Below, piece by piece: positions 7,659-16,030 of a stretch of 64,000 nt of DNA. The stretch is taken from assembly GCA_002483135.1 (NCBI GenBank), contig DLHI01000034.1, positions 1 through 64,000 of the forward strand, given 5' to 3'. Position 1 is the stretch's first letter; every line of letters starts with the position of its first letter. Source of the DNA: Hyphomonadaceae bacterium UBA7672 (GTDB lineage: Bacteria; Pseudomonadota; Alphaproteobacteria; Caulobacterales; Hyphomonadaceae). The translations under genes were made by a program, and so were the position numbers. Below the pieces are notes generated by a model that was not told where the DNA came from, made no database searches, and saw only the letters and a program-made list of their open reading frames with translations.

Positions 7659-8819
7659 TTAGCGGGACAGCAGCACGCTTGCCTGCGCGGCGATGCCTTC
7701 TTCGCGGCCGACGAAGCCGAGCTTCTCGGTCGTGGTGGCTTTGACGCTGACCACATTTGACGACACGCCCATCGCTTGGGCGGTGGCGAGGCGCATGGCT
7801 TCGCGGTGGGGGGCGATCTTCGGGCGCTCGGCCAGGATGGTGATGTCGGCGTTGGCGATCTGGAAGCCGTGATCGCGGGCGAGTTTCACGGCGTGCTGCA
7901 GGAATTTGATGGACGCGGCGCCTTTCCACTGCGGATCGGATGGCGGGAAATGGTCGCCGATGTCGCCCAGCGCCAGCGCGCCGAGGATGGCGTCGGTGAG
8001 GGCGTGCCAGGCGGCGTCTGCATCGGAATGGCCTTCCAGCTTCTTCGTATGCGGGATGCGCACGCCGCAGAGGATGACTGCGTCGCCCGGCTCGAAGCCA
8101 TGCACATCGAACCCGGATCCCACGCGGAGCGTTGGCCCGGCGATCAGCTTCTCGGCCACGGCGAAATCCTCCGGATAGGTGATCTTCATGAGTTCGGGGC
8201 GGCCGGAAGTCAGGGCGACCTTCGCCCCCGACGCCTCGACAAGCGCCAGGTCGTCAACGGCGGCATCCTTGGCGGATGCGTAGGCGTTGGAAATGACGTC
8301 CCAGCGGAACGCCTGTGGGGTCTGGACCCGCACAAGCTGGTCGCGGGCGACGGTGCGCAGCGTGGGGCCAGAGCGGTCCTTCAGGGCGTCAGAAACGGGC
8401 AGGGCAGGTGCTGCGGCGTCGGCCTCACCGAGCGCCGCCAGCAGCTCTGCAATGACCGGCTGGGTGAGACCCGGGCGGGCGCCGTCGTGGATCAGGACGC
8501 TCTGAGGGGCATGCGGCTGAAGCGCGCGGATGCCGGCGCGGACCGACTCCGTCCGCGTATTTCCGCCTTCGACGACCACCAGACGAGCCGATCGGGGCAG
8601 GATCGCATACGCCTGGGCGAGCCCGCCGGGAGGAACGCAAACGACGACTGTGGCAATATCGTTGCGCTGCAGCATGGCTAGCACCGACCATATGAGCACA
8701 GGTTTGCCGCCAAGGAGCCGATACTGCTTGGGTTCATCCCCGCCGGCGCGGGAGCCGGATCCAGCCGAAACGATGATGGCTCCGACTTTTCCGGTCGGGA
8801 ACGCCTCTTGATTGTGCAT
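7659..8819 (-). CDS. ispDF: Bifunctional IspD/IspF (MEP isoprenoid pathway)
   Basis: A 386-residue fusion covering two non-adjacent MEP-pathway steps: 2-C-methyl-D-erythritol 4-phosphate cytidylyltransferase and the 2,4-cyclodiphosphate synthase. The IspD half starts with a nucleotide-binding SAGSGSRAGGDEPKQY loop. The IspF half begins at RVGSGFDVHGF with metal ligands D-x-H, followed by GHSDADAAWHALTDA. The start is placed at ATG 8819 (MHNQEAF); the longer open frame upstream overlaps the divergent dusB and has no family support. The fusion is a typical alphaproteobacterial arrangement and supplies isopentenyl units for quinones and undecaprenyl phosphate. Confidence 0.96.
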   Translation of the reverse strand: MHNQEAFPTGKVGAIIVSAGSGSRAGGDEPKQYRLLGGKPVLIWSVLAMLQRNDIATVVVCVPPGGLAQAYAILPRSARLVVVEGGNTRTESVRAGIRALQPHAPQSVLIHDGARPGLTQPVIAELLAALGEADAAAPALPVSDALKDRSGPTLRTVARDQLVRVQTPQAFRWDVISNAYASAKDAAVDDLALVEASGAKVALTSGRPELMKITYPEDFAVAEKLIAGPTLRVGSGFDVHGFEPGDAVILCGVRIPHTKKLEGHSDADAAWHALTDAILGALALGDIGDHFPPSDPQWKGAASIKFLQHAVKLARDHGFQIANADITILAERPKIAPHREAMRLATAQAMGVSSNVVSVKATTTEKLGFVGREEGIAAQASVLLSR

Positions 8820-8909
8820 TCTTGACGCCTTTGCGGAGAAGGGCTCTAAGTGTAGGAAGGTTTTTGCCCAATAAATAGGCATATTGGGCGATGTTCCGGA
8901 GACTGTCTG

Positions 8910-9902
8910 GTGTTCTTGGTCCGAGATGTCCAGCTCGCAGCACCCGTCTTTCTGGCGCCGATGTCGGGCGTGACGGATGCACCCGCGCGGGCCGAGGCCG
9001 ACAGGTTCGGCGCGCCAGCCGTCGTCACCGAGATGGTGGCGGGTGTTGAACTGGCGCGGGAGCACGAGGAGTTCGTGCGTCGTGCGGCGCCGCACAACGG
9101 CCATGGCCCCTTCATCATCCAGCTCGCCGGCCGCGATCCGGCCTGGATGCGAGTCGGGGCGGAACTGAGCGAGTCACTGGGTGCGGACATCATCGACATC
9201 AACATGGGCTGCCCCGCGAAAAAGGTCACGGGCGGACAGTCGGGCTGCGCGCTCATGCGCGAGCCGGAGCTGGCGCGGCAGCTGATCGCCTCGACCGTCG
9301 CCGGCACGAAGCGGCCCGTCACGGTCAAGATGCGGCTCGGGTGGGACGACGCGAGCCTGAACGCACCAGAGATCGCACGCATCGCAGAGGGCGAGGGCGC
9401 GCAAATGATCACGGTTCACGGGCGTACCCGGCAGCAGTTCTACGACGGGCACGCCAACTGGTCGCGGATCGCGCCGGTGGTGGAAAGCGTGAAGCTGCCT
9501 GTCATCGCCAATGGAGACATTGTCGATGCAACCAGCGCCGCAACCGCAATGAGGGAATCCGGAGCCTGCGGCGTGATGCTTGGGCGCGGAGCGACGGGCC
9601 GACCTTGGCGCGTCGCAGAAATCTCGGCCGCACTATTCGGCACGCCTTACGCGGCGCCGACGGAAGAAGAGAAGCTGTCGTCGATGCTGGCGCAGATCGA
9701 AGCGTCGGTTGCGCTCTATGGCGAGCGGCTCGGCGTGCGCGTGGTGCGCAAGCACATTGCCGCCTTCGTCGACGCCTGGTGCGAGGATCACATGCTCGCG
9801 CCGATGGACGAAGTGCGCGGCGCGCTTTGCAGGCTCGACTCGTCGACGGCGCTCGCGGACGGGCTGGTTGCGGCTCTGACGGGCAAGCGGGAGGCGGCAT
9901 GA
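8910..9902 (+). CDS. dusB: tRNA-dihydrouridine synthase (NifR3/DusB)
   Basis: A 330-residue FMN-dependent TIM-barrel enzyme that reduces uridine to dihydrouridine in tRNA. Seen are APMSGVTDAPAR at the N-terminus, the conserved Cys in NMGCPAKKVTGG, and VHGRTRQQFYDG. It starts at GTG with a GGAGAC Shine-Dalgarno element about nine bases upstream. It heads the classic nifR3-ntrB-ntrC operon and overlaps ntrB by four bases (ATGA). Linkage to nitrogen regulation is positional; the enzyme acts in tRNA modification. Confidence 0.95.
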   Translation: MFLVRDVQLAAPVFLAPMSGVTDAPARAEADRFGAPAVVTEMVAGVELAREHEEFVRRAAPHNGHGPFIIQLAGRDPAWMRVGAELSESLGADIIDINMGCPAKKVTGGQSGCALMREPELARQLIASTVAGTKRPVTVKMRLGWDDASLNAPEIARIAEGEGAQMITVHGRTRQQFYDGHANWSRIAPVVESVKLPVIANGDIVDATSAATAMRESGACGVMLGRGATGRPWRVAEISAALFGTPYAAPTEEEKLSSMLAQIEASVALYGERLGVRVVRKHIAAFVDAWCEDHMLAPMDEVRGALCRLDSSTALADGLVAALTGKREAA

Positions 9903-10984
9903 TCGCGACGACGGAAGCCACGGGGCTTGCAGCGAGGGCGCTGGACGCCGTTCCGTTCGCTGTCATTGCCCTCAGCAAGCGCGATCAGGTCAGCTATGTG
10001 AACACGGCTGCCGAGGCGCTGCTCCAGCGCAGCGCGCCCTTGCTGCGCGGGCGCCCGCTCTCGGATCTCTTGACCGAGGATGCGCCTTTGCTGGACTTCA
10101 TCGGGCGCGCGCGGCGCGAAGGCGGAGTGATGTCGGCCCGCCGCATCCGCATCGCCAGCCCGCAGATTGCGCCCGTGGAAATGGATGTGACAGCTTCCCC
10201 GGACGGCGACGACGCCGGTCTTGTTCTCACCATGATGCCGAGCCGGTCGACTCAGGACGATACGACCGGAGCGGAAGTGAACGCATTTGCGCAGGTGGCG
10301 CGCATGCTGGGGCACGAGGTCAAGAACCCGCTGGCTGGCATTGTCGGCGCAGCCCAGCTACTCGGTCGGCAGGCGCGCGATGACCAGCATGCGCTGCTGA
10401 CGCTTATCCGAGAGGAAGGCGCACGCATTGAACGCATCGTCGACCGGTTTGCGGCGTTCGAAACATTCTTCAGCCCGCGCACGCGGGTCACCAATGTTCA
10501 CATCGTGCTCGACAGCGTAATCGATCTTGCCAAGGCAAGCTTTGGCGCCACAGCACGTTTTGATCTTCAGTATGATCCCTCGCTACCCGAGATCGACGTT
10601 GATCCCGATCACCTGCACGAGGCGGCGCTGAATCTGATCAAGAATGCGGTCGAGGCCGCGACGGGCCCAAACCGGCAGGCCCGGATTGCAGTGGCGACAC
10701 GCTATCGCGCCGGCTTCCGGTTCACCGGGCGCGACGGCCCGCGCACACGCGGAGCTCTCGAGATTTCGGTGACCGACAACGGACCCGGCGTTCCCGAAGC
10801 GACAGTTGCCCGGGTGTTTGAGCCCTTCTTCACGACCAAGTCGGGCGGGGCAGGCATCGGCCTCGCCGTAGTTGCTGAGATCATGCAGGCGCACGGCGGC
10901 TTCGTCGTGCTCGACAACAGCCCGGGCGGCGCGTGCCTGCGGCTTCTCTTCCCGATCGCGCGTCACAAGGGAGCGGCCAAATGA
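9899..10984 (+). CDS. ntrB: Nitrogen sensor histidine kinase NtrB
   Basis: A 361-residue soluble histidine kinase (no membrane segment) with an N-terminal PAS domain (residues ~12-115), a HisKA helix with LGHEVKNPLAGIVGA (phospho-acceptor H139), and a HATPase domain with N-box LNLIKNAVEAA, DNGPGV and GGAGIGLAV. NtrB phosphorylates or dephosphorylates NtrC under control of PII proteins. The start overlaps dusB and the stop overlaps ntrC, both by ATGA, so the three genes are translationally coupled. Confidence 0.95.
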   Translation: MIATTEATGLAARALDAVPFAVIALSKRDQVSYVNTAAEALLQRSAPLLRGRPLSDLLTEDAPLLDFIGRARREGGVMSARRIRIASPQIAPVEMDVTASPDGDDAGLVLTMMPSRSTQDDTTGAEVNAFAQVARMLGHEVKNPLAGIVGAAQLLGRQARDDQHALLTLIREEGARIERIVDRFAAFETFFSPRTRVTNVHIVLDSVIDLAKASFGATARFDLQYDPSLPEIDVDPDHLHEAALNLIKNAVEAATGPNRQARIAVATRYRAGFRFTGRDGPRTRGALEISVTDNGPGVPEATVARVFEPFFTTKSGGAGIGLAVVAEIMQAHGGFVVLDNSPGGACLRLLFPIARHKGAAK

Positions 10985-12396
10985 GCGGTCCGACAATCCT
11001 CGTTGCCGATGACGACGCAAGCGTGCGGCTGGTCATCAGCCAGACGTTGGCGCAGGAGGGTTATCATGTCCGCGCCACCAACACGATGTCGGCGCTGTGG
11101 CGCTGGATCCAGGCGGGCGAGGGCGACCTGCTGATTACCGATGTCTACATGCCGGACGAGTCGATCTTCGACTTGCTGCCCCAGATCCGCCGGACGCGAC
11201 CAGAGCTGCCGATCATCGTGATATCTGCCCAATCCACCGTGCTGACCGCCGCGATGGCGTCGGACCATGGCGCGTACGACTACCTCCCCAAGCCCTTCGA
11301 CATCGACAAGCTTGCGGAGACTGTACGGCGCGCCTTGCAGCGCAAACCGACACGCGGTCAGGAGACCACAGGCCGCCGGGCCGAGAAGGATGAGGCGCTG
11401 CCGCTGATCGGGCGTTCGAAGCCCATGCAGGCGGTCTATCGCGTGATCGCGCGCGTCATGAACAATGACCTTACCGTGCTGATCGAGGGCGAAAGCGGCT
11501 CGGGCAAGGACCTTGCGGCGCGGGCCATCCATCAATTGGGCAAACGCAAGACCGGACCATTCGTGGCAGTGAGCCTCGCGGCGCTTCAGCGTGAGCAGGT
11601 CGAGGACGAACTGTTCGGCGGCGGCCGCGACAGCAATGGCAAGCGCCGGGGCAAGGTCAGCGAGGCCGACGGCGGCACGCTCTTCCTCGACGAGGTCGGC
11701 GACATGCCGCTGGAAGCGCAGACGCGACTCGTGCGCTTCCTGCAGGATGGGCGCTTTGCGTCCTCGGGCGATGATCTGGATGTGCGCATAATTGCCTCGA
11801 CCAAGCATGACCTGCGCGCGCTGGTCGATCAGGGATTGTTCCGGGAGGACCTCTACTACCGCTTGAACGTGGTGGCGCTGCAGCTGCCGCCGCTGCGCGA
11901 GCGCAAGGAAGACATTCCAGACCTCGCATCTGCCTTCCTCATACGGGCGAAGAAGGAAGGCCTTCCCGAGAAGCAACTCGACAAGAGCGCGTATGATCTG
12001 CTGGTCGCCTATGACTGGCCGGGCAATGTGCGTGAGCTGGAGAACGTCATCCGCCGGCTTTCGGCGCTGAGCCCGGAACCCGTCATTTCGGCGCGTGAAG
12101 TCGAGCGTGAACTTCGCTCGACGACCCGGACGTCCACGGGCGAGCGCGAGTTCGAGGCGGAGATCGAGGCATTGCTGTCGCGCCATTTCATCTCGGCGCT
12201 GTCTGCAGACCCGGAACGCGACCCGGAAGGCGGGCAGATCTACCAAACCGTGATCGAGCAGGTGGAACGTCCGCTGATCAAGCTGGCGCTCGCGGCGACC
12301 AACGGGAACAAGGTGCGCGCGGCGGCCTTGCTGGGCCTGAACCGCAACACGTTGCGCTCGAAAATCAACACGCTGGGAATCGCCGAGGGCGACTAA
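10981..12396 (+). CDS. ntrC: Nitrogen response regulator NtrC, lacking the GAFTGA loop
   Basis: A 471-residue AAA+ response regulator. The receiver has acidic D10-D12, phospho-acceptor D54 and K104. The AAA+ domain has Walker A GESGSGKD (171-178) and Walker B LFLDE (235-239). The C-terminus is a Fis-type helix-turn-helix (AAALLGLNRNTLRSKINTLG). Between ELFG (211-214) and the GG before Walker B the protein reads GGRDSNGKRRGKVSEAD instead of the GAFTGA loop that contacts sigma-54. It may therefore act as a conventional activator or repressor, as known for the Rhodobacter capsulatus NtrC. The start overlaps the ntrB stop (ATGA). Confidence 0.95.
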   Translation: MSGPTILVADDDASVRLVISQTLAQEGYHVRATNTMSALWRWIQAGEGDLLITDVYMPDESIFDLLPQIRRTRPELPIIVISAQSTVLTAAMASDHGAYDYLPKPFDIDKLAETVRRALQRKPTRGQETTGRRAEKDEALPLIGRSKPMQAVYRVIARVMNNDLTVLIEGESGSGKDLAARAIHQLGKRKTGPFVAVSLAALQREQVEDELFGGGRDSNGKRRGKVSEADGGTLFLDEVGDMPLEAQTRLVRFLQDGRFASSGDDLDVRIIASTKHDLRALVDQGLFREDLYYRLNVVALQLPPLRERKEDIPDLASAFLIRAKKEGLPEKQLDKSAYDLLVAYDWPGNVRELENVIRRLSALSPEPVISAREVERELRSTTRTSTGEREFEAEIEALLSRHFISALSADPERDPEGGQIYQTVIEQVERPLIKLALAATNGNKVRAAALLGLNRNTLRSKINTLGIAEGD

Positions 12397-12399
12397 TCG

Positions 12400-12900
12400 T
12401 CAGCCCTTCGGCGCGGCGGGCGGGGTTGCGGGCGCGAGCTGATCGTCAATCGCGGATTTCACCTCGTCCGGCCAGTCGTCGGCCACTCCGACGCAATCGC
12501 GCGTGAACGCGCCGTCGACCCAGGTGACCATTCCCTTGTCGGCGGTGGAGGATATCTCCCAGTCCATCTGGCAGCGCCGCGTGGCGAAGCTGCGCGAGCA
12601 GACGGCCATGGGGTCGGGATAGTCCTCATGCGCCTCGCCATACGTGCACTCGAAGCCGGCGGCCTGAATGGCTGTGATGGCCTGGGGGCGCGTCATGGCG
12701 CCGAGAATGCCCTGGACGCCCGATGCCCAGTCGGCGTTCAGCCGTTCGCCAGCCTCGTACTGCCAGTCGTGGGCGGCTTGCAGATCGGCAAGCGTCTGCG
12801 GTCCGGGATTGGTGGGTCCCATCGCGCACGCGCCCAAGGCCAGCGCCAGACCTGCCGCGAACAGTTTCCCGCAAGCCATGCCAGAATCCATCATTTTCAT
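12400..12900 (-). CDS. Putative lipoprotein of unknown function
   Basis: A 166-residue protein whose N-terminus holds a signal peptide and lipobox (ALALGAC), so a lipid-anchored envelope protein is likely. In-frame ATGs at 12891 and 12879 are alternative starts. The mature part has several Cys (ECTYGEA, AVCSRSF, RRCQMDW, RDCVGVA) that could form two disulfides. It ends in a Pro/Ala tail. No family is recognised. It converges on ntrC with a three-base gap and diverges from queA. Confidence 0.75.
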   Translation of the reverse strand: MKMMDSGMACGKLFAAGLALALGACAMGPTNPGPQTLADLQAAHDWQYEAGERLNADWASGVQGILGAMTRPQAITAIQAAGFECTYGEAHEDYPDPMAVCSRSFATRRCQMDWEISSTADKGMVTWVDGAFTRDCVGVADDWPDEVKSAIDDQLAPATPPAAPKG

Positions 12901-12992
12901 CCTCCCGACGTCGCAACGCCCAGTTCATACCCCAACTCCGGCGACGCAAAGGCAGACTGGCGCCGACTTTCGTTCCCCGCTATGGGCGCCCC

Positions 12993-14060
12993 ATGAAACT
13001 TTCGGACTTTGATTTCGAACTACCTGAAGAATTGATCGCCCTGCGCCCTGCGGCGCCGCGGGATTCCGCCCGGCTGCTGGTTGTGCGCGGAAGCAACGGA
13101 ATCATCGAAGACCGGCATGTCCGGGATCTGCCTGGCTTGCTTGACGCGGGGGACATCCTGGTCGCCAACAATACGCGCGTCCTGAGAGCTGCGCTTTCGG
13201 GACGGAGGCCATCGCGCATGGGCGCCGAAGATGTGCCGATTGCCGTGAACCTGAACATGCGACTCTCAGGTAGCGAATGGTCAGCTTTCGCGCGACCGGG
13301 GAAGCGCCTGAAGCCTGGTGACGTGATCCGATTTGCGGGGGGACTCGAGGCAAACGTGGTCGCCAAAAGCGAGGCCGAGGTTCGGCTCGCTTTCAACCGC
13401 GAGGGCGCGGCTCTGGACGCGGCCGTCGATGCGGCCGGCGAGATGCCTTTGCCACCCTACATCGGCTTGAAGCGACCGGTAGATGCCGCTGACGTGGCAG
13501 ATTATCAGACAACGTTCGCGCGCGAGACCGGCTCGGTCGCTGCGCCTACGGCGGGGCTACACTTCACGCCGGATCTGCTGGCGGCGCTGGAGGGACGTGG
13601 CGTCCGGCGCGCGGACGTGACGCTGCACGTGAATGCAGGAACATTCCTGCCGGTAAAGACCGAAGATCTGGCGGACCACAAGATGCATGCCGAGTTCGCG
13701 GAAATATCTGCAGAGGCAGTCCAGGCCATAAAGATTGCGCGCAAGGCTGGCGGGCGCTGCATCGCAATCGGGACGACCGCCTTGCGGACACTGGAGAGCG
13801 CAGCCGCGGACGGAGAACTCGCGCCGTTTCGTGGGGAGACGTCGATCTTCATAAAGCCGGGCTATCGCTTCCGTACTGTCGACGCGCTGATGACGAATTT
13901 CCACCTGCCAAAGTCAACGCTGTTCGTTCTTGTCAGTGCGCTGATGGGGCGGGAAGTGATGCAGCGCGCCTACGCGCATGCGATCAAGGAGCGCTATCGC
14001 TTCTTCTCGTACGGGGATGCATGCCTGTTGTTGCCGGAAGGGTCGAGCGCCAATGGCTGA
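12993..14060 (+). CDS. queA: S-adenosylmethionine:tRNA ribosyltransferase-isomerase
   Basis: A 355-residue enzyme that makes epoxyqueuosine on tRNA from 7-aminomethyl-7-deazaguanine and SAM. The start ATG 12993 gives the family N-terminus (MKLSDFDFELPEELIA). Other signatures are ARLLVV, VANNTRVL, the GSVAAPTAGLHFT block and the C-terminal TNFHLPKSTLFVLVSA. The longer open frame upstream overlaps the divergent lipoprotein gene and is rejected. It overlaps tgt by eight bases, so the two queuosine genes are coupled. Confidence 0.96.
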   Translation: MKLSDFDFELPEELIALRPAAPRDSARLLVVRGSNGIIEDRHVRDLPGLLDAGDILVANNTRVLRAALSGRRPSRMGAEDVPIAVNLNMRLSGSEWSAFARPGKRLKPGDVIRFAGGLEANVVAKSEAEVRLAFNREGAALDAAVDAAGEMPLPPYIGLKRPVDAADVADYQTTFARETGSVAAPTAGLHFTPDLLAALEGRGVRRADVTLHVNAGTFLPVKTEDLADHKMHAEFAEISAEAVQAIKIARKAGGRCIAIGTTALRTLESAAADGELAPFRGETSIFIKPGYRFRTVDALMTNFHLPKSTLFVLVSALMGREVMQRAYAHAIKERYRFFSYGDACLLLPEGSSANG

Positions 14061-15186
14061 GTTTCCTTTTCACATCAAGGCAACTGATGGCGACGCGCGC
14101 ACCGGCGTGCTCGCGTCGCCGCGCGGCGATATTGCGACGCCAGCCTTCATGCCGGTGGGCACGGCGGGAACCGTGAAGGCGATGTTCCTCGACGATGTGC
14201 GGGCGTCGGGGACCGACATCATACTTGGCAACACCTATCACTTGATGCTGCGCCCCAGCGCCGAGCGTGTGAAGCGGTTGGGCGGCCTGCACAGATTCAT
14301 GGGCTGGACGCACCCGATCCTGACCGACAGCGGCGGCTTTCAGGTGTTCTCCCTCTCCGAACTACGCAAGATGAAGGAGGAGGGCGTCGAGTTCCGCTCG
14401 CATATCGACGGATCGATGCATTTCCTGTCGCCAGAGCGCTCCATCGAAATCCAGTCCGACCTGCTGGGCTCGGACATCGCGATGCAACTCGACGAATGTG
14501 TCGCCAACCCGTGCGAGCATGGGCCGGCCGCCGCAGCGATGCGGCTTTCGGCAAGGTGGGGAGAGCGATCCAAGGCCTATTTCGGCAGACGCGATACGCA
14601 GGCTCTGTTCGGCATCGTACAGGGATCAACCTATCCGGACCTTCGCAAGGAAAGCGCGGAACGCGTCGTTGAAACCGGGTTCGACGGCTACGCCATCGGC
14701 GGGCTTGCAGTGGGCGAGGGGCATGAGGCGATGTGCGACACGATCAGTCTCACAGCGCCGCTTCTGCCGCGCGAGCGGCCGCGCTACCTGATGGGCGTCG
14801 GCAAGCCGATCGACATCGTGGAAGCCGTCGCGCGCGGTGTCGACATGTTCGACTGCGTGCTGCCCACGCGATCAGGTCGCCACGGTCAGGCGTGGACGTG
14901 GGACGGGCCCATCAACATCAAGAACGCCAAGTTCGTCGAGGACGACACGCCGCTTGATCCGCAGTCGCGCTGCGCGGCCAGCCGCGACTATTCGAAGGCC
15001 TACCTCAACCATCTGTTCAAGGCGGGCGAGTACCTCGGGCCCATGCTGCTTTCCTGGCACAACATCGCGTTCTTCCAGGCCATGATGGCCGCCATGCGCG
15101 GCGCCATCGCTGAGGGGCGCTTCGAGACGTGGCGGGCGGAGATGCGTCGGCGCTGGACAGCTTCGTCCGTTGATCAGTTGGCCTGA
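14053..15186 (+). CDS. tgt: Queuine tRNA-guanine transglycosylase with altered zinc site
   Basis: A 377-residue base-exchange enzyme that replaces G34 with preQ1 in GUN tRNAs. The active-site blocks are intact: GNTYHLMLRPSAE, LTDSGGFQVFSL, GGLAVGEGHEAM and DCVLPTRSGRHG. The zinc site differs from the family. The usual C-x-C-x2-C reads S305-R-C307-A-A-S310, while the fourth ligand H336 (LSWHNIAFF) is kept. The spacing matches the Zymomonas ligands exactly, so two of four ligands are Ser. Length is normal and the flanking sequence is well conserved, so it is probably functional. The 3' end overlaps the convergent lipoprotein gene by 13 bases. Confidence 0.95.
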   Translation: MAEFPFHIKATDGDARTGVLASPRGDIATPAFMPVGTAGTVKAMFLDDVRASGTDIILGNTYHLMLRPSAERVKRLGGLHRFMGWTHPILTDSGGFQVFSLSELRKMKEEGVEFRSHIDGSMHFLSPERSIEIQSDLLGSDIAMQLDECVANPCEHGPAAAAMRLSARWGERSKAYFGRRDTQALFGIVQGSTYPDLRKESAERVVETGFDGYAIGGLAVGEGHEAMCDTISLTAPLLPRERPRYLMGVGKPIDIVEAVARGVDMFDCVLPTRSGRHGQAWTWDGPINIKNAKFVEDDTPLDPQSRCAASRDYSKAYLNHLFKAGEYLGPMLLSWHNIAFFQAMMAAMRGAIAEGRFETWRAEMRRRWTASSVDQLA

Positions 15187-15740
15187 GAGGTTCCCTGAAA
15201 CTCGGCGTCGGGGCCCTTCGGGATGCCGGCGCTGGGATCGGGCGCGGCCGGAGGGGCGCAGCCGAGTTGGGCTCCGACACCCTTGAGATAGGCGCGCCGG
15301 GCGACGCCGCGCTCGTAGGCGGCGCGCAGGCGACGATCATGCCGGTTGGCGCCGGTGGCGTCCCGCACGAGTGACCGGAACGGGATGAAGTCGCTCATTG
15401 TCGAGGCGATGGTGTCGAGCGTGAGGTCCGCAGCATCGTCACCCGTCTTGTCGGCAAACGACTTCTCCGGCAGCGGTTCGGCATCGCTGTCGCGGCCCAG
15501 GATCTTAGTGAGTTCCGCTACCGTCTGGCCGATCGCCTCGCAGCTGACGACCGGAATCGGCTCATAGGACGAGCGGATGTCGGCCAGCAGCACGGGTATC
15601 TCGTCACGGTAAAGATTGAGATCGTTGAGCGGCGACATTGCCGCATCACCGAGCCCTGCGGTCGTCCTGTCCGTCGCGCTGGCGCAGGCCGCCAGCGGCG
15701 CAGCAATCGCCAGGGCGATCAAAATCCTGTTGAGTTTCAT
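15174..15740 (-). CDS. Putative lipoprotein of unknown function
   Basis: A 188-residue protein beginning at ATG 15740 with a signal peptide and lipobox (APLAACAS). The mature part is helix-rich (DLNLYRDEIPVLLADIRSSYEPI, then a long Asp/Ala stretch) and has two further Cys, so it may be a small periplasmic lipoprotein. Upstream in-frame Met codons exist but would spoil the signal peptide. Its 3' end overlaps tgt. I do not recognise a family. Confidence 0.75.
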   Translation of the reverse strand: MKLNRILIALAIAAPLAACASATDRTTAGLGDAAMSPLNDLNLYRDEIPVLLADIRSSYEPIPVVSCEAIGQTVAELTKILGRDSDAEPLPEKSFADKTGDDAADLTLDTIASTMSDFIPFRSLVRDATGANRHDRRLRAAYERGVARRAYLKGVGAQLGCAPPAAPDPSAGIPKGPDAEFQGTSQAN

Positions 15741-15877
15741 GCGTATAGTCCCCTTCTGTCCCCATAGTCTGTGGATCATTGCGGCCCCATTCAGGCGATG
15801 CAATGAAAATCCCGAAGTGCGGCCATTCCTGCGTTGACCGCAGCGGAATCGATCACTAGGTTCCGCCGCTCTTGAAC

Positions 15878-15953
<76 letters not shown>

Positions 15954-15955
15954 AG

Positions 15956-16004
15956 TCCCTCCCTACAATCCAGCAGACATAACTTTCCGCTGGATTGGAG
16001 GGAG
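15956..16004. repeat. Imperfect inverted repeat after tRNA-Lys
   Basis: The left arm (15956-15974, TCCCTCC then CAATCCAGC) is inverted as GCTGGATTGGAGGGAG at 15989-16004, with a three-base insertion in the left arm and a 14-base loop. It could be the 3' processing or termination hairpin of the tRNA transcript. No T-run follows, so an intrinsic terminator call is weak. Confidence 0.55.
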
Positions 16005-16030
16005 AAGACTGGGGCACGTCATCACCCTTC

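Noticed and set aside
8820..9104. N-terminal extension of ispDF into dusB
   Set aside because: It runs into the divergent dusB and the IspD N-terminus begins at 8819.
9341..9898. N-terminal extension of ntrB inside dusB
   Set aside because: Out of frame with dusB, no homology; the ATGA overlap start at 9899 fits the operon.
12723..12992. N-terminal extension of queA
   Set aside because: It overlaps the divergent lipoprotein gene and lacks QueA similarity.
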